DNA of 19,010 bases, taken from positions 1 through 19,010 of the forward strand of contig JBBTCG010000021.1 of assembly GCA_038043305.1 (NCBI GenBank). Reading direction: 5' to 3'. The stretch comes from JACRCE01 sp038043305. Lineage in GTDB: Bacteria > Desulfobacterota > GWC2-55-46. This document shows, one piece after another, positions 1-7,845 of this stretch. A program made the translations under genes and the position numbers. Numbering within the stretch: the stretch's first letter is position 1; every line of letters begins with the position of its first letter. Under the pieces are notes generated by a model that was given only the letters and a program-made list of their open reading frames with translations, did no database searches and had not been told where the DNA came from.

Positions 1-849
1 AAAGGATTGGTGGTCGAGTCCGAAGATGCGAAAGGTTTCATCAGACCAGTGGAGCGTGTTTTCAACGACGTTTAAGTCCCAACTGCCGAGGCGCGCGATG
101 CGTTGAGCCTCCCTTAGCCGTGCTTCGCTGTCAAGAAGGGCAATCTCCGCAGACTTAGAGCTTGTCACGTTTGAGAATATGCCTTCAGCGTACTTGTGCC
201 CTGCCCTTGCATAAGTCATGAACGCCTTGTTATGGAGCCAGACCCAGTTGCCGTCCTTTTTTTTGAACCTGTACTCCAGACTGAATATGCTATTATCGCT
301 GATAAGGGCATGGTATGACTCCCTGACCGTCTGAATATCGTCAGGATGGATGTTGTCGAACATGGGACATAAGCCGCTCAAAAATTCATGAACGGTATAG
401 CCGCATATATTTAAGACCATCGGGCTTATAGATGTAACCCTGCCCGTCTCATCCGCCGTCCACATGCAGTCCGGCATATTGTTTATAAGCGAGCGTAGCC
501 TTGCTTCGCTTGCGATAATGGCCGCGTTTTTTTCCTTTACGTTGGCGGTCATCGCGTTGAAGGCCGCGGCAAGAGAGGCTATCTCGTCGCTGCCGTTTAC
601 AGGCACGCCTCCAGCAAGGTCGCCGGAGGCTATCTTGCCGGCCGCTTCGGCAATCGCTCTGAGCCTTGATGTAATGCGTCTGCATGAGAAGATGTTGACG
701 AGAATGATGAGGACGGCCGCGCTTATAAACGCGGGCGCTATGTAAAAGTGCGGTTCAACCGAGCTGTATGCAAACGCAAGGAATGCGACGGAAAGCAGGA
801 ATATCAATATGATGGTATGGAGGGCGTTTTTAACAAAAGTTCGGCGCAT
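1..849 (-). CDS. Membrane sensor protein with HAMP and PAS domains, C-terminus beyond the window
   Basis: Reading the minus strand from ATG at 849 gives 283 codons without a stop, running off the left edge. Two hydrophobic segments (about residues 9-28 and 36-55) are separated by only a few polar residues, so there is almost no periplasmic domain. A HAMP-like linker follows (about 56-108, with the typical DEIxxLxxAFNxM pattern). Next come a PAS domain with its PAC end (about 115-235; HPDD near the middle, then RFKKKDGNWVWL) and the start of a second PAS (from about 243, ARLGSWDLN). This is the usual input half of a sensor histidine kinase or a diguanylate cyclase. The output domain lies outside the window, so that choice cannot be made. 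An in-frame ATG three codons upstream (858) is an equally possible start, since neither has a strong ribosome binding site. It lies downstream of recQ on the same strand, across a 126-base gap. Confidence 0.85.
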   Translation of the reverse strand, partial: MRRTFVKNALHTIILIFLLSVAFLAFAYSSVEPHFYIAPAFISAAVLIILVNIFSCRRITSRLRAIAEAAGKIASGDLAGGVPVNGSDEIASLAAAFNAMTANVKEKNAAIIASEARLRSLINNMPDCMWTADETGRVTSISPMVLNICGYTVHEFLSGLCPMFDNIHPDDIQTVRESYHALISDNSIFSLEYRFKKKDGNWVWLHNKAFMTYARAGHKYAEGIFSNVTSSKSAEIALLDSEARLREAQRIARLGSWDLNVVENTLHWSDETFRIFGLDHQSF

Positions 850-897
850 TGACAACATCCGTTTGACGGTTTGATTGAGATGAAAGTAAGGGGTTGA

Positions 898-925
898 TGC
901 CGTTAGGGGCAAACTCCTGACGGCA
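898..925. other. Intergenic hairpin between recQ and the sensor gene
   Basis: TGCCGTTAGG (898-907) and CCTGACGGCA (916-925) form a ten-pair stem around an eight-base loop. On the plus strand the only imperfection is a T-G wobble; on the minus strand it becomes an A-C mismatch. No T-run follows on either strand, so this is not a standard intrinsic terminator. It could be a processing or pausing structure for the recQ transcript or a small repeat. Function unknown. Confidence 0.4.
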
Positions 926-975
926 CGCAAGCCCAGCGAAGAACTATACCTCAAAATCGGATTATTTCAAGGGGG

Positions 976-3108
976 CTATGTTTTTTCTTCCACTTTCATT
1001 GCGAGGTGATGTATCACAGCCTGTATCTCTGCATAACTGTAACCGTCTCCCAACTCCCGCTTGATCATCCCGAGCGCTAACAATCCATGTATCTTAACGG
1101 CTCTTCTTATGGCGGGTATCTTTTCCGGGGGCGTCAGTTCCTCTACCCGGACAATCCCCTTGGGGATATAAAAGGCCAGATGCCCCTTGATGGTATCGGG
1201 ATTCAGGCTTCTTTCTTTGGCAATCTCCTCCACTGTCTTTCCTTCTTTGTACATCTGTAGCGAGAACTCTTTCGTATTATCCTTTGTCATGCCCCTCTGG
1301 CGCTTTGGGGCCTTGAGATGGATGAGTGAGTTGAGCTCATGACCTTTGCAATATTCCTGAATGACGCTCAGGAAGATGGCGCCGTACCTTTCAGTCTTCA
1401 CCTCCCCGAATCCTGAAATCAATTGAATCTTATCCATATCCAGCGGCAGGTATTTGGCCAGTTCAATGAGTGTACTGTCGGAAAGGACAATGTAGGCCGG
1501 AAGATTCGCCTCCCGCGCAAGGTTGGCCCTTGTCTTTCTAAGTTCCTCAAAGAGCGCTTTTTCATAAGAGTCTTCAGCGGCCAAAGCTGCCTCGCTCCTC
1601 TTAGCGGGTCTGGTAAGCATCGTTCTTTCGTCGTCCGATATATCTTTACCCTTATCCGTCAGTTTCAAGACAGGGTACTTATCCCCAACCTGCATCAGAT
1701 ACCCCTGCCTGATTAACTCCCTGAAGTACCCGCGCCACTCCTCAGCGCTTGCCTCCAAACCGCAGCCGTAAGCCTTGAGGGATTTATGAGCGGCTGAAAT
1801 CTTTTCCGTCTTCGCTCCTCTCAGGACATCAACTAGATAGACTATCCCGAACCTTTGGCCCGTCTGGGTTACGACTGAGACGGCCTTTCGGGCAATGGCC
1901 GTGCCGTCAATACTCTGATATGAGGTAAGGCATACGTCGCAGCTTCCGCAATATTCCGGGAACGACTCCCCGAAATAGTTAAGGAGATACCTCCTCCGGC
2001 ATCTCCTTGACTCGCAAAAATCAACCATTTTATTGAGCTTATTCAGCATGACGCGGCTTTGCTCAGGGTTTCCTTCCACCTCCGCGAATCTCTTTAATTT
2101 GAAGACGTCTCCGGCGCTGTAGTAGAGTATGGCCTCGCTCTTTAAGCCGTCGCGTCCCGCCCTGCCGGTCTCCTGATAATAACCCTCGATGTTCTTGGGA
2201 AGGTCGTAATGGATCACATAGCGCACGTTCGACTTATCTATCCCCATGCCAAAGGCAACGGTGGCTACGATAATGTCCGCCTCATCCCTGATAAACCGCT
2301 CCTGATGACGGTTCCTTGCGGCCGTATCCATGCCCGCATGATACGGGAGGGCCGAAAAACCGTTGTCCTGCAACCGTTCGGCCAGCCCCTCCACGGATTT
2401 GCGGGACAAGGCGTATACAATACCGGAATCTCCCTTATGCCGTTGTATGTAATCGCTCAATAAAGCGTAGGGGTCGCGTTTGTGCTCGATAAAGTAATGG
2501 ATATTCGGACGGTTGAAACTGGATACAAAGAGCCTTGCCTCCCTGATATTGAGCTTCAGGGTGATGTCCTTTCTTGTAACGACGTCCGCGCTGGCGGTCA
2601 GCGCAACCACTGGCACAAGGGGGAAGGCGTCTCGTATCATGGAAAGCCGGAGATATTCGGGCCTGAAGTCATGTCCCCACTGGGATATGCAGTGAGACTC
2701 ATCTATGGCAAAGAGGGAGACGTTAAGGGTCTTCAAAAACTGGAGGAAACCCGCGGCAAAGAGTCTTTCAGGGGCTATATAGATAAGCTTGATGTCCCGC
2801 GCCCTCATCCTGCGGACGATGTCCCTCTCCTCCCCAGCGGACAGAGAGGAGTTGAGATACGCGGCGCTGATGCCGTTGGCGGTCAATGCGTCTACTTGAT
2901 CCTTCATCAAGGAGATCAAGGGCGAAACGACCACCGTAAGCCCATCAAAGATCATGGCGGGTATCTGGTAGCAAAGGGATTTCCCGCCGCCGGTCGGCAT
3001 AAGCACCAGCGCATCCTTCTTGAGAAGGATATGCTCGATGATCGCCTCCTGCTCCAGACGGAACGAACTGTAGCCGAAATGTCTCTTGAGTATCTCAATT
3101 GGACGCAT
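976..3108 (-). CDS. recQ: ATP-dependent DNA helicase RecQ
   Basis: 3'-5' superfamily 2 DNA helicase acting in recombination and fork repair. From ATG 3108 the protein has 710 residues. Visible parts are Walker A MPTGGGKS (37-44), a DEAH-type box DESH (136-139) with CISQWGHDFRPEY after it, and motif VI QETGRAGRDG (312-321). A zinc site with Cys370, 387, 390 and 393 has the same 17-3-3 spacing as E. coli RecQ. The RQC region is followed by an HRDC domain (about 515-590). A C-terminal helix-turn-helix extension (about 605-705, with GKTVEEIAKERSL) makes it about 100 residues longer than E. coli RecQ; this tail is common in the family outside enterobacteria. A TTG at 3168 extends the frame by 20 residues, but MRPIEILKRHFGYSSFR is the normal family N-terminus. 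It sits downstream of the biosynthetic run on the same strand, separated by 166 bases, and is probably transcribed independently. Confidence 0.95.
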   Translation of the reverse strand: MRPIEILKRHFGYSSFRLEQEAIIEHILLKKDALVLMPTGGGKSLCYQIPAMIFDGLTVVVSPLISLMKDQVDALTANGISAAYLNSSLSAGEERDIVRRMRARDIKLIYIAPERLFAAGFLQFLKTLNVSLFAIDESHCISQWGHDFRPEYLRLSMIRDAFPLVPVVALTASADVVTRKDITLKLNIREARLFVSSFNRPNIHYFIEHKRDPYALLSDYIQRHKGDSGIVYALSRKSVEGLAERLQDNGFSALPYHAGMDTAARNRHQERFIRDEADIIVATVAFGMGIDKSNVRYVIHYDLPKNIEGYYQETGRAGRDGLKSEAILYYSAGDVFKLKRFAEVEGNPEQSRVMLNKLNKMVDFCESRRCRRRYLLNYFGESFPEYCGSCDVCLTSYQSIDGTAIARKAVSVVTQTGQRFGIVYLVDVLRGAKTEKISAAHKSLKAYGCGLEASAEEWRGYFRELIRQGYLMQVGDKYPVLKLTDKGKDISDDERTMLTRPAKRSEAALAAEDSYEKALFEELRKTRANLAREANLPAYIVLSDSTLIELAKYLPLDMDKIQLISGFGEVKTERYGAIFLSVIQEYCKGHELNSLIHLKAPKRQRGMTKDNTKEFSLQMYKEGKTVEEIAKERSLNPDTIKGHLAFYIPKGIVRVEELTPPEKIPAIRRAVKIHGLLALGMIKRELGDGYSYAEIQAVIHHLAMKVEEKT

Positions 3109-3274
3109 GGGGACGCGCCTTTCAAAGCCGCTCTTCGATTGGCGCTCTGGTGATCGGGTGCTCGCCAATTGTGAAAAACTTAAAGGCGAAGATATGAGAA
3201 GGCCGCGTATTAGGAGACTACAGGATTATCTGCGCCGTCAACGTCGCTGATAAGGCGGCAACTGATACCCGTCT

Positions 3275-4357
3275 TTACCGCCCGCTCGCCGCCTTCTTTG
3301 CCGCAGCTTGCAGGGACTGCTTTCGTATCCAGCAGGCCGGGTCAGAGGCCAGATAGTTTCCGGTCTGCTGATAGGCGTTGCCCCGGCAACCGTAGCAGTC
3401 GGATGCGAACTCGCAGCTGCCGCACTCGCCCTCTATGGTGGAGTAGATGTTTCTGAGATTCTGGATGACCGGACTTTTCCGCAGTATGTCGGCAAGGCTA
3501 TCCTTCCTCAGGTCCCCGACGCTCATGTCAATGCCGGTGCACGGCTGGATATGCCCCTGAGAGTTCACAAGGCACGAGTATAGATGACGCTTGCAGGTGA
3601 ATGCGGCGATGGTGGGGCGGGGAGACCACTGATGAGCGAACCGTTTTTCGTCAATCTCCTGCAGCTTATCGAACGCCTCCCTTAGCTGTTCGTTGGACAC
3701 GGCAAGGTCCTTGAACTCCTTGGCGCGTCCCTGATTGGTTATTATCTCGAAGTACGGGATAATGCCGCGCTCCCTTGCCCATATCCACAACTCCGGTATC
3801 TCTTTTATGTTCTGGGCGCATATAACCGTCTGGATGCCGAGTTGGGTTTCCCCTTCCGGGTATCCGGCCTGAATCAAGAGGTCAAGACCCGCCTTTATCT
3901 TGGCGTGGCTGTTTTTGACGCCTGCAAGATAGTCTTGCACCTCAGGTATGTTGCTGTTGCGCTTTACGACGACCGTAACTCCCCGCTCGAATAAAAAACG
4001 GGCAAGGTCTTCAGTCATCAGCATCCCGTTGGTAAAGACGCTTTGTTGAAGTCCGGCTTCACGTATGAACCCGACGATGTCGCGGAGTCCGTCGTAGATG
4101 AGCGGCTCACCGCCGCCAAGGAGTATTATCTTCCTTGCGCCGAGCGCCTTGGCCTGCAAAACGATACCCTTCATCTCCTCCAGAGTAAGCTCGTTTTCAA
4201 GCGCCTCTCCGGCGCTCGCATAGCAGTAGACGCATCTCAGATTGCACTTCTTGCTGAACTCAAGCTCAAGGGTCAGAAGCCCGCCGCGCCTTAAAGAGGC
4301 GGCTATCTCCTCGTCCGTAAAGTCCAGCCCGTGTATGACCTCATAGTTTAACGTCAT
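3275..4357 (-). CDS. Radical SAM/SPASM domain protein
   Basis: 360 residues. The radical SAM 4Fe-4S motif is C38-NLR-C42-VY-C45, followed by the SAM-binding GGGEPL. The C-terminal part (about 255-345) is cysteine-rich in the SPASM pattern: CKRHLYSC, IQPCTG, then CGSC, DCYGCRG and a late Cys, ligands for auxiliary iron-sulfur clusters. SPASM proteins usually modify ribosomally made peptides or act as sulfatase maturases and related enzymes; the substrate here is not evident and no precursor peptide gene is seen nearby. It is the last gene of the minus-strand run. Its ATG overlaps the stop of the upstream ligase gene by four bases (ATGA), and AGGAGG lies at 4369-4374. The tight coupling suggests that this enzyme and the ligase act on the same molecule (inference). 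Confidence 0.88.
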   Translation of the reverse strand: MTLNYEVIHGLDFTDEEIAASLRRGGLLTLELEFSKKCNLRCVYCYASAGEALENELTLEEMKGIVLQAKALGARKIILLGGGEPLIYDGLRDIVGFIREAGLQQSVFTNGMLMTEDLARFLFERGVTVVVKRNSNIPEVQDYLAGVKNSHAKIKAGLDLLIQAGYPEGETQLGIQTVICAQNIKEIPELWIWARERGIIPYFEIITNQGRAKEFKDLAVSNEQLREAFDKLQEIDEKRFAHQWSPRPTIAAFTCKRHLYSCLVNSQGHIQPCTGIDMSVGDLRKDSLADILRKSPVIQNLRNIYSTIEGECGSCEFASDCYGCRGNAYQQTGNYLASDPACWIRKQSLQAAAKKAASGR

Positions 4358-5649
4358 GAACCTTTTTGCCTCCTGTCTATGAATACCATGGGCTTTCTTC
4401 TTGAGCCCTCAAAGAGTATCTTGTCAACATCCTGAGGCGGCATTATCTCCACCTGAGGAGTAACCCTTGCCTTTGTCCTTATCGCCTCGCATACGTCAAG
4501 CTTGAAAGCGCTTCCCATGTTGCTTGAGCCTACCTTTACGACTATCCTGTCGCCGTAGTCGTCGCCGGTGTATGCCTCTATCACGTAGTTTTCGACGCCC
4601 TCGACTCCGACAAGCGCGTTTTCGATGTTCCTCGGATAAACGGTGGTGCCCTTTATCTTGAGCCTATGGGCCTTTCTGCCGGTTATAGGCCCGATGCGAA
4701 TGGAGTTTCTCCCGCACGCGCACGGCTCTGAAATCCGGAATGTAATGTCCCCTGTCCTGTAGCGCAAAAGCGGCATGCCCTCCACCTGAAAGGTGGTTAC
4801 GACAAGCTCGCCCATCTCGCCGTCCTTTACCGGAGAGCCGGACTCGTCAACGACCTCAGGGTACACAAGGTCAGGGTGGGAGTGAAGCCCCTTATGCCGC
4901 CCGCACTCGGAAAAGGCCGCGGCAATCTCCGTAATCCCGTAGGTTGAATAGGCTTCAAGGCGCTTGAAGCGCTCCACCATGCTGCCAAGGGCGTTTGACG
5001 AAAAATCAGGGTTCCTTATGGTCTCGCCTATGAGCACCGCCTTTTTAAGGCTTAGTTGTTCAAGGCTTATACGGTCCTTGTCCGCCTGTTTGTATATGGC
5101 GGACATGAAGGACGGCACCGCCACGATGCCCGTGGGCATCAGGGTCTCGATAATCTCAAGGTGCTTTTTCGGACTGTGAGGCCCAAGCCTTATTACGCCC
5201 GCGCCAAGCCGTTGAAGCCCCGTGTAATACGCAAGCCCGGCAATGAAAAGATTGTCCAGCGTTACGGACAAAAGAATAAGGTCGCCAGCGCCTATGCCCG
5301 CGTATGTGAAGCAGCGCCTTTCATTCTCCGCAAGCCTTACAAGGTCGTTCTTTGTAAGATAGACCCAGACGTGCTCTCCGGTAGTGCCGGTCGTGGCAAC
5401 CACCTCGGCAATCTCTTTGTCTTCTACGCACAAAAATGCGCGGTTTTCCCGTTGAATGTCCTCCTTGGACGTGAGAGGCACCCCTGAGAGGTCATCCATC
5501 GAAAGGGAATCCACGTCAACACCGGCAAGCCGCTCACGATAAAATGGAGAGCGGACAAGGGCGTAACGAACCTGTTCCCTCAAAAGTTCAAGTTGAACGG
5601 AACGTATCTCGGCCTGCGGCCTTGTATCCAGTCCCGCGATAAAATTCAT
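4354..5649 (-). CDS. PaaK/CapK-like adenylate-forming CoA ligase
   Basis: 431 residues, the usual length for the phenylacetate-CoA ligase family, which activates a carboxylic acid as acyl-AMP and transfers it to CoA or a carrier thiol. Visible motifs are the phosphate-binding loop VATTGTTGE (about 84-92), the adenine-site YSTYGITE, and RYRTGDI. The stretch CACGRNSIRIGPITGR matches the family's late loop before the mobile C-terminal domain (KIKGTTVYPRNIE). The family motif normally reads SSGTTG; here it is TTGTTG, a mild change. It is placed 22 bases after the half-ketosynthase gene and overlaps the radical SAM/SPASM gene by four bases. In a cluster with ketosynthases it may load a starter or release an acyl chain, but the substrate cannot be inferred. 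A GGCGGGG stretch precedes the ATG. Confidence 0.9.
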   Translation of the reverse strand: MNFIAGLDTRPQAEIRSVQLELLREQVRYALVRSPFYRERLAGVDVDSLSMDDLSGVPLTSKEDIQRENRAFLCVEDKEIAEVVATTGTTGEHVWVYLTKNDLVRLAENERRCFTYAGIGAGDLILLSVTLDNLFIAGLAYYTGLQRLGAGVIRLGPHSPKKHLEIIETLMPTGIVAVPSFMSAIYKQADKDRISLEQLSLKKAVLIGETIRNPDFSSNALGSMVERFKRLEAYSTYGITEIAAAFSECGRHKGLHSHPDLVYPEVVDESGSPVKDGEMGELVVTTFQVEGMPLLRYRTGDITFRISEPCACGRNSIRIGPITGRKAHRLKIKGTTVYPRNIENALVGVEGVENYVIEAYTGDDYGDRIVVKVGSSNMGSAFKLDVCEAIRTKARVTPQVEIMPPQDVDKILFEGSRRKPMVFIDRRQKGS

Positions 5650-5671
5650 GGGTAACCAAACCCCGCCTGTC

Positions 5672-6355
5672 CTATTTCGTCCTCATAAATACCACATTTG
5701 CGCCATGTTTATCCACTGCTTTTATTGCCCCGTGCTTTTCCATAAGCCGTTGCATGAGCGCGAATGATCCCTCGATAGAGGTTATCAATACCTCGTCGTA
5801 TAGGTCAATATCATGCGGCTGTACGCAGTCCGCTGTCAACTCAGGCGCTCCATTGGCCTTTGCGTCATGGGAAGCCTGTAAGGCCATTGCAAAGGCCGCG
5901 TTTTCAGAAAACCCTCCGACAAGGGCAAAGTCAACCACGCTCTCCTTGAGAAGCTCACAGGCATAGACCAGCGCCCTTAGAAATGAGACAGGCCCCGCGG
6001 CAATGGTCATGTCCTCGCCTTTAATCCCGAAGGCAATGGTGATCTGCGCGGTTATGGCGTTTAGGCTCGTATATGGAAAAAGGAGCGGGGATGCGCCGAT
6101 TGCGCCGTGCGCGATAACGCCCCTGAAGTACTCCTCCTTGAGGCCGTCAATGGCCTCGTCGCCCCCGAACACGACGGCCATCCGAGCGCCGGGAAAACCG
6201 TTACCAGCCTTTTTTAACACTCGGTAAGCCGCGCCAAGCGCAAGCTCCTCAGCCCTGATGACTGTTTTTACGGCCTTTGGCGAATCAATCTTATCCAACG
6301 GTGCGGTCAAAAGCGCGTGTGAAAGCACGATGATCTTTCTGGGAATATCTTTCAT
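5672..6355 (-). CDS. Half-length ketosynthase-like protein without catalytic residues
   Basis: 227 residues, about half of a normal ketosynthase. Residues about 55-160 resemble the N-terminal thiolase-fold half: MAVVFGGDEA matches the early strand, AQITIAFGIKG matches the region before the active site, and ALVGGFSE matches the conserved AGG strand. When RALVYA is lined up with the AIGxA helix of the neighbouring ketosynthases, the catalytic cysteine position is occupied by Pro122. The C-terminal half with both catalytic histidines is absent. It cannot condense acyl chains by the usual mechanism. Both its start (ATGA overlap with the upstream radical SAM gene) and its downstream spacing are those of a normal operon gene, so it looks maintained rather than decayed. 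A structural or chain-length partner for a complete ketosynthase is possible (inference). Confidence 0.72.
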   Translation of the reverse strand: MKDIPRKIIVLSHALLTAPLDKIDSPKAVKTVIRAEELALGAAYRVLKKAGNGFPGARMAVVFGGDEAIDGLKEEYFRGVIAHGAIGASPLLFPYTSLNAITAQITIAFGIKGEDMTIAAGPVSFLRALVYACELLKESVVDFALVGGFSENAAFAMALQASHDAKANGAPELTADCVQPHDIDLYDEVLITSIEGSFALMQRLMEKHGAIKAVDKHGANVVFMRTK

Positions 6356-7845
6356 GCGTTCTTTGCCTTTGTGCTGAATCCAAGAGAGGAAGCCGCCTTC
6401 CTGAAATATCTTCCGGCCTTGAATCTCAAAAAATCGTTTTGCGCCTTCAAAAGCCTTTTAAGCCCGGCCCTGTCCCTCATAAGCGCGCATAGAAGGGCTA
6501 TGGTCTTGCCTGGACGCCAGTAAAATTTTTTAAGCGCCATGCGGTATTCAACCTCAAGCGCCTCCCTTGTAAAGCCGTGCGGCACGAACACGAAGCTTAG
6601 GCTGTTCATCCTGTCCCAGTCCGGGTCGAATGTCCCGTATTTGAGCGCGTCCTTATAGAGCGCTGTGCCGGGGTAGGGCGTGAGCTTGCTGATGTTAATG
6701 ATGTCGAACGGGAGCCTTGTGGCAAGTTCAACGGTCTCCCTTATGGTTTCGCTGGTCTCTCCCGGATGCCCCATCATAAAAAGCCCCTTGACCTTTATCC
6801 CGGCCTCATGAGTAAGCCGCACCCCGGTCTCTATATCTTTTATGGTTATGTCCTTTGCCACAAGGTCTAATATCTTTTGCGAGCCGCTCTCTATGCCAAA
6901 GGCTATCTCCCAACAGCCGGCCTTTTTCATGAGCGCGAGCGACTTTTGCGTTACCGCGTTTACGCGGGCGTCGCATGACCATGAAACGTTCAGCCGATTT
7001 GAGATCATATCATTGCATACGGCGTTGAGCCTATCCTCCGAGGCGGCAAAGAGGTCGTCGTAGAAAAGGAGATGCCGTATCCCGTAGACGGAAACGAGGT
7101 GGCCGATGGCGCGGGTCATGTAAGCGGCGCTGTATCCCCTGTAGCGGTTGCCGAATACCGAGCGGTCGCAAAAGGTGCACTTAAACGGGCATCCCCGCGA
7201 CGTTACCATCGAGGCAACGGGAAGCGCCTTATAGCTCAAGAGCGGCGGCTGGTACCTGTCCGGAAATCCTTCCAGCAAGTCCCACGCGGGCATAGGCAAG
7301 CTGTCAAGGTCTTTTATATACGGTCTTTTTGCCGTAAGGACTACCTCACCGCTCCCGCCCCTGAAGGCGATGCCGAGCGTGTCTTTCAGCCCTTCATGCG
7401 CCTGAATCCCCTTGGCCGCGATAACGTCCAGCAGTTCAACAAGGGTTTGCTCGCCTTCGCCAATAACGGCAATGTCAAATTGTGGAAAACGGCTGAGCGT
7501 CGCGGAAGGCTCCGCCGTAACGTGAGGGCCGCCGAGTATCGTTACTACCTTCGCGTCATATTCCTTTATTGCCTTTGCCAATAGCGCGGCATTGTTAAGA
7601 GAGACGGTTGAGGCGCGAAAGCCCACGATGTCAGGCCGTTGTTTAAGGATAGACGCAAGGGTTTCCTTGAGCGTCAACTGAAGCGCGCCCGCCTCGACGA
7701 TGCGGGCTTCATGACCTTTTTCGCGCACAACCGCCGCAAGACAGCACAGGCCGAACGAAGGCGTGGTGTTCTCAAGGGTTCGCGGGAGCGGGGTTTCGGA
7801 GTCCCATACCGTGAACGGAGGATTGACGAAGGTTATCTTTGACAT
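6352..7845 (-). CDS. B12-binding domain radical SAM protein (BchE-like)
   Basis: 497 residues from ATG 7845. A cobalamin-binding-like Rossmann domain fills about 1-170 (PDIVGFRAST, ILGGPHVTAEP, VIGEGEQTLVELL). The radical SAM core follows, with GCPFKCTFC giving the Cx3Cx2C cluster ligands near residue 220, then FYDDLF, IAFGIESGSQ and GLFMMGHPGET. Members of this class methylate unactivated carbon or build rings, as in BchE, the hopanoid methylase HpnP and many natural-product pathways. The substrate is unknown. The start forms a TGATG junction with the upstream ketosynthase stop; a GTG one codon earlier (7848) is the alternative. It overlaps the next gene by four bases. It is the second such enzyme in the run and differs clearly from the one at 13725-15023. 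Confidence 0.88.
   Translation of the reverse strand: MSKITFVNPPFTVWDSETPLPRTLENTTPSFGLCCLAAVVREKGHEARIVEAGALQLTLKETLASILKQRPDIVGFRASTVSLNNAALLAKAIKEYDAKVVTILGGPHVTAEPSATLSRFPQFDIAVIGEGEQTLVELLDVIAAKGIQAHEGLKDTLGIAFRGGSGEVVLTAKRPYIKDLDSLPMPAWDLLEGFPDRYQPPLLSYKALPVASMVTSRGCPFKCTFCDRSVFGNRYRGYSAAYMTRAIGHLVSVYGIRHLLFYDDLFAASEDRLNAVCNDMISNRLNVSWSCDARVNAVTQKSLALMKKAGCWEIAFGIESGSQKILDLVAKDITIKDIETGVRLTHEAGIKVKGLFMMGHPGETSETIRETVELATRLPFDIINISKLTPYPGTALYKDALKYGTFDPDWDRMNSLSFVFVPHGFTREALEVEYRMALKKFYWRPGKTIALLCALMRDRAGLKRLLKAQNDFLRFKAGRYFRKAASSLGFSTKAKNA

Noticed and set aside
898..945. c-di-GMP-I (GEMM) riboswitch on the plus strand
   Set aside because: Only two short sequence matches; the required internal hairpin between them is missing, the second half of the aptamer is absent, and the only genes nearby are on the other strand.
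2482..3153. Plus-strand open frame of 223 codons over recQ
   Set aside because: It lies entirely opposite conserved RecQ helicase motifs and its translation resembles no protein; a shadow frame.
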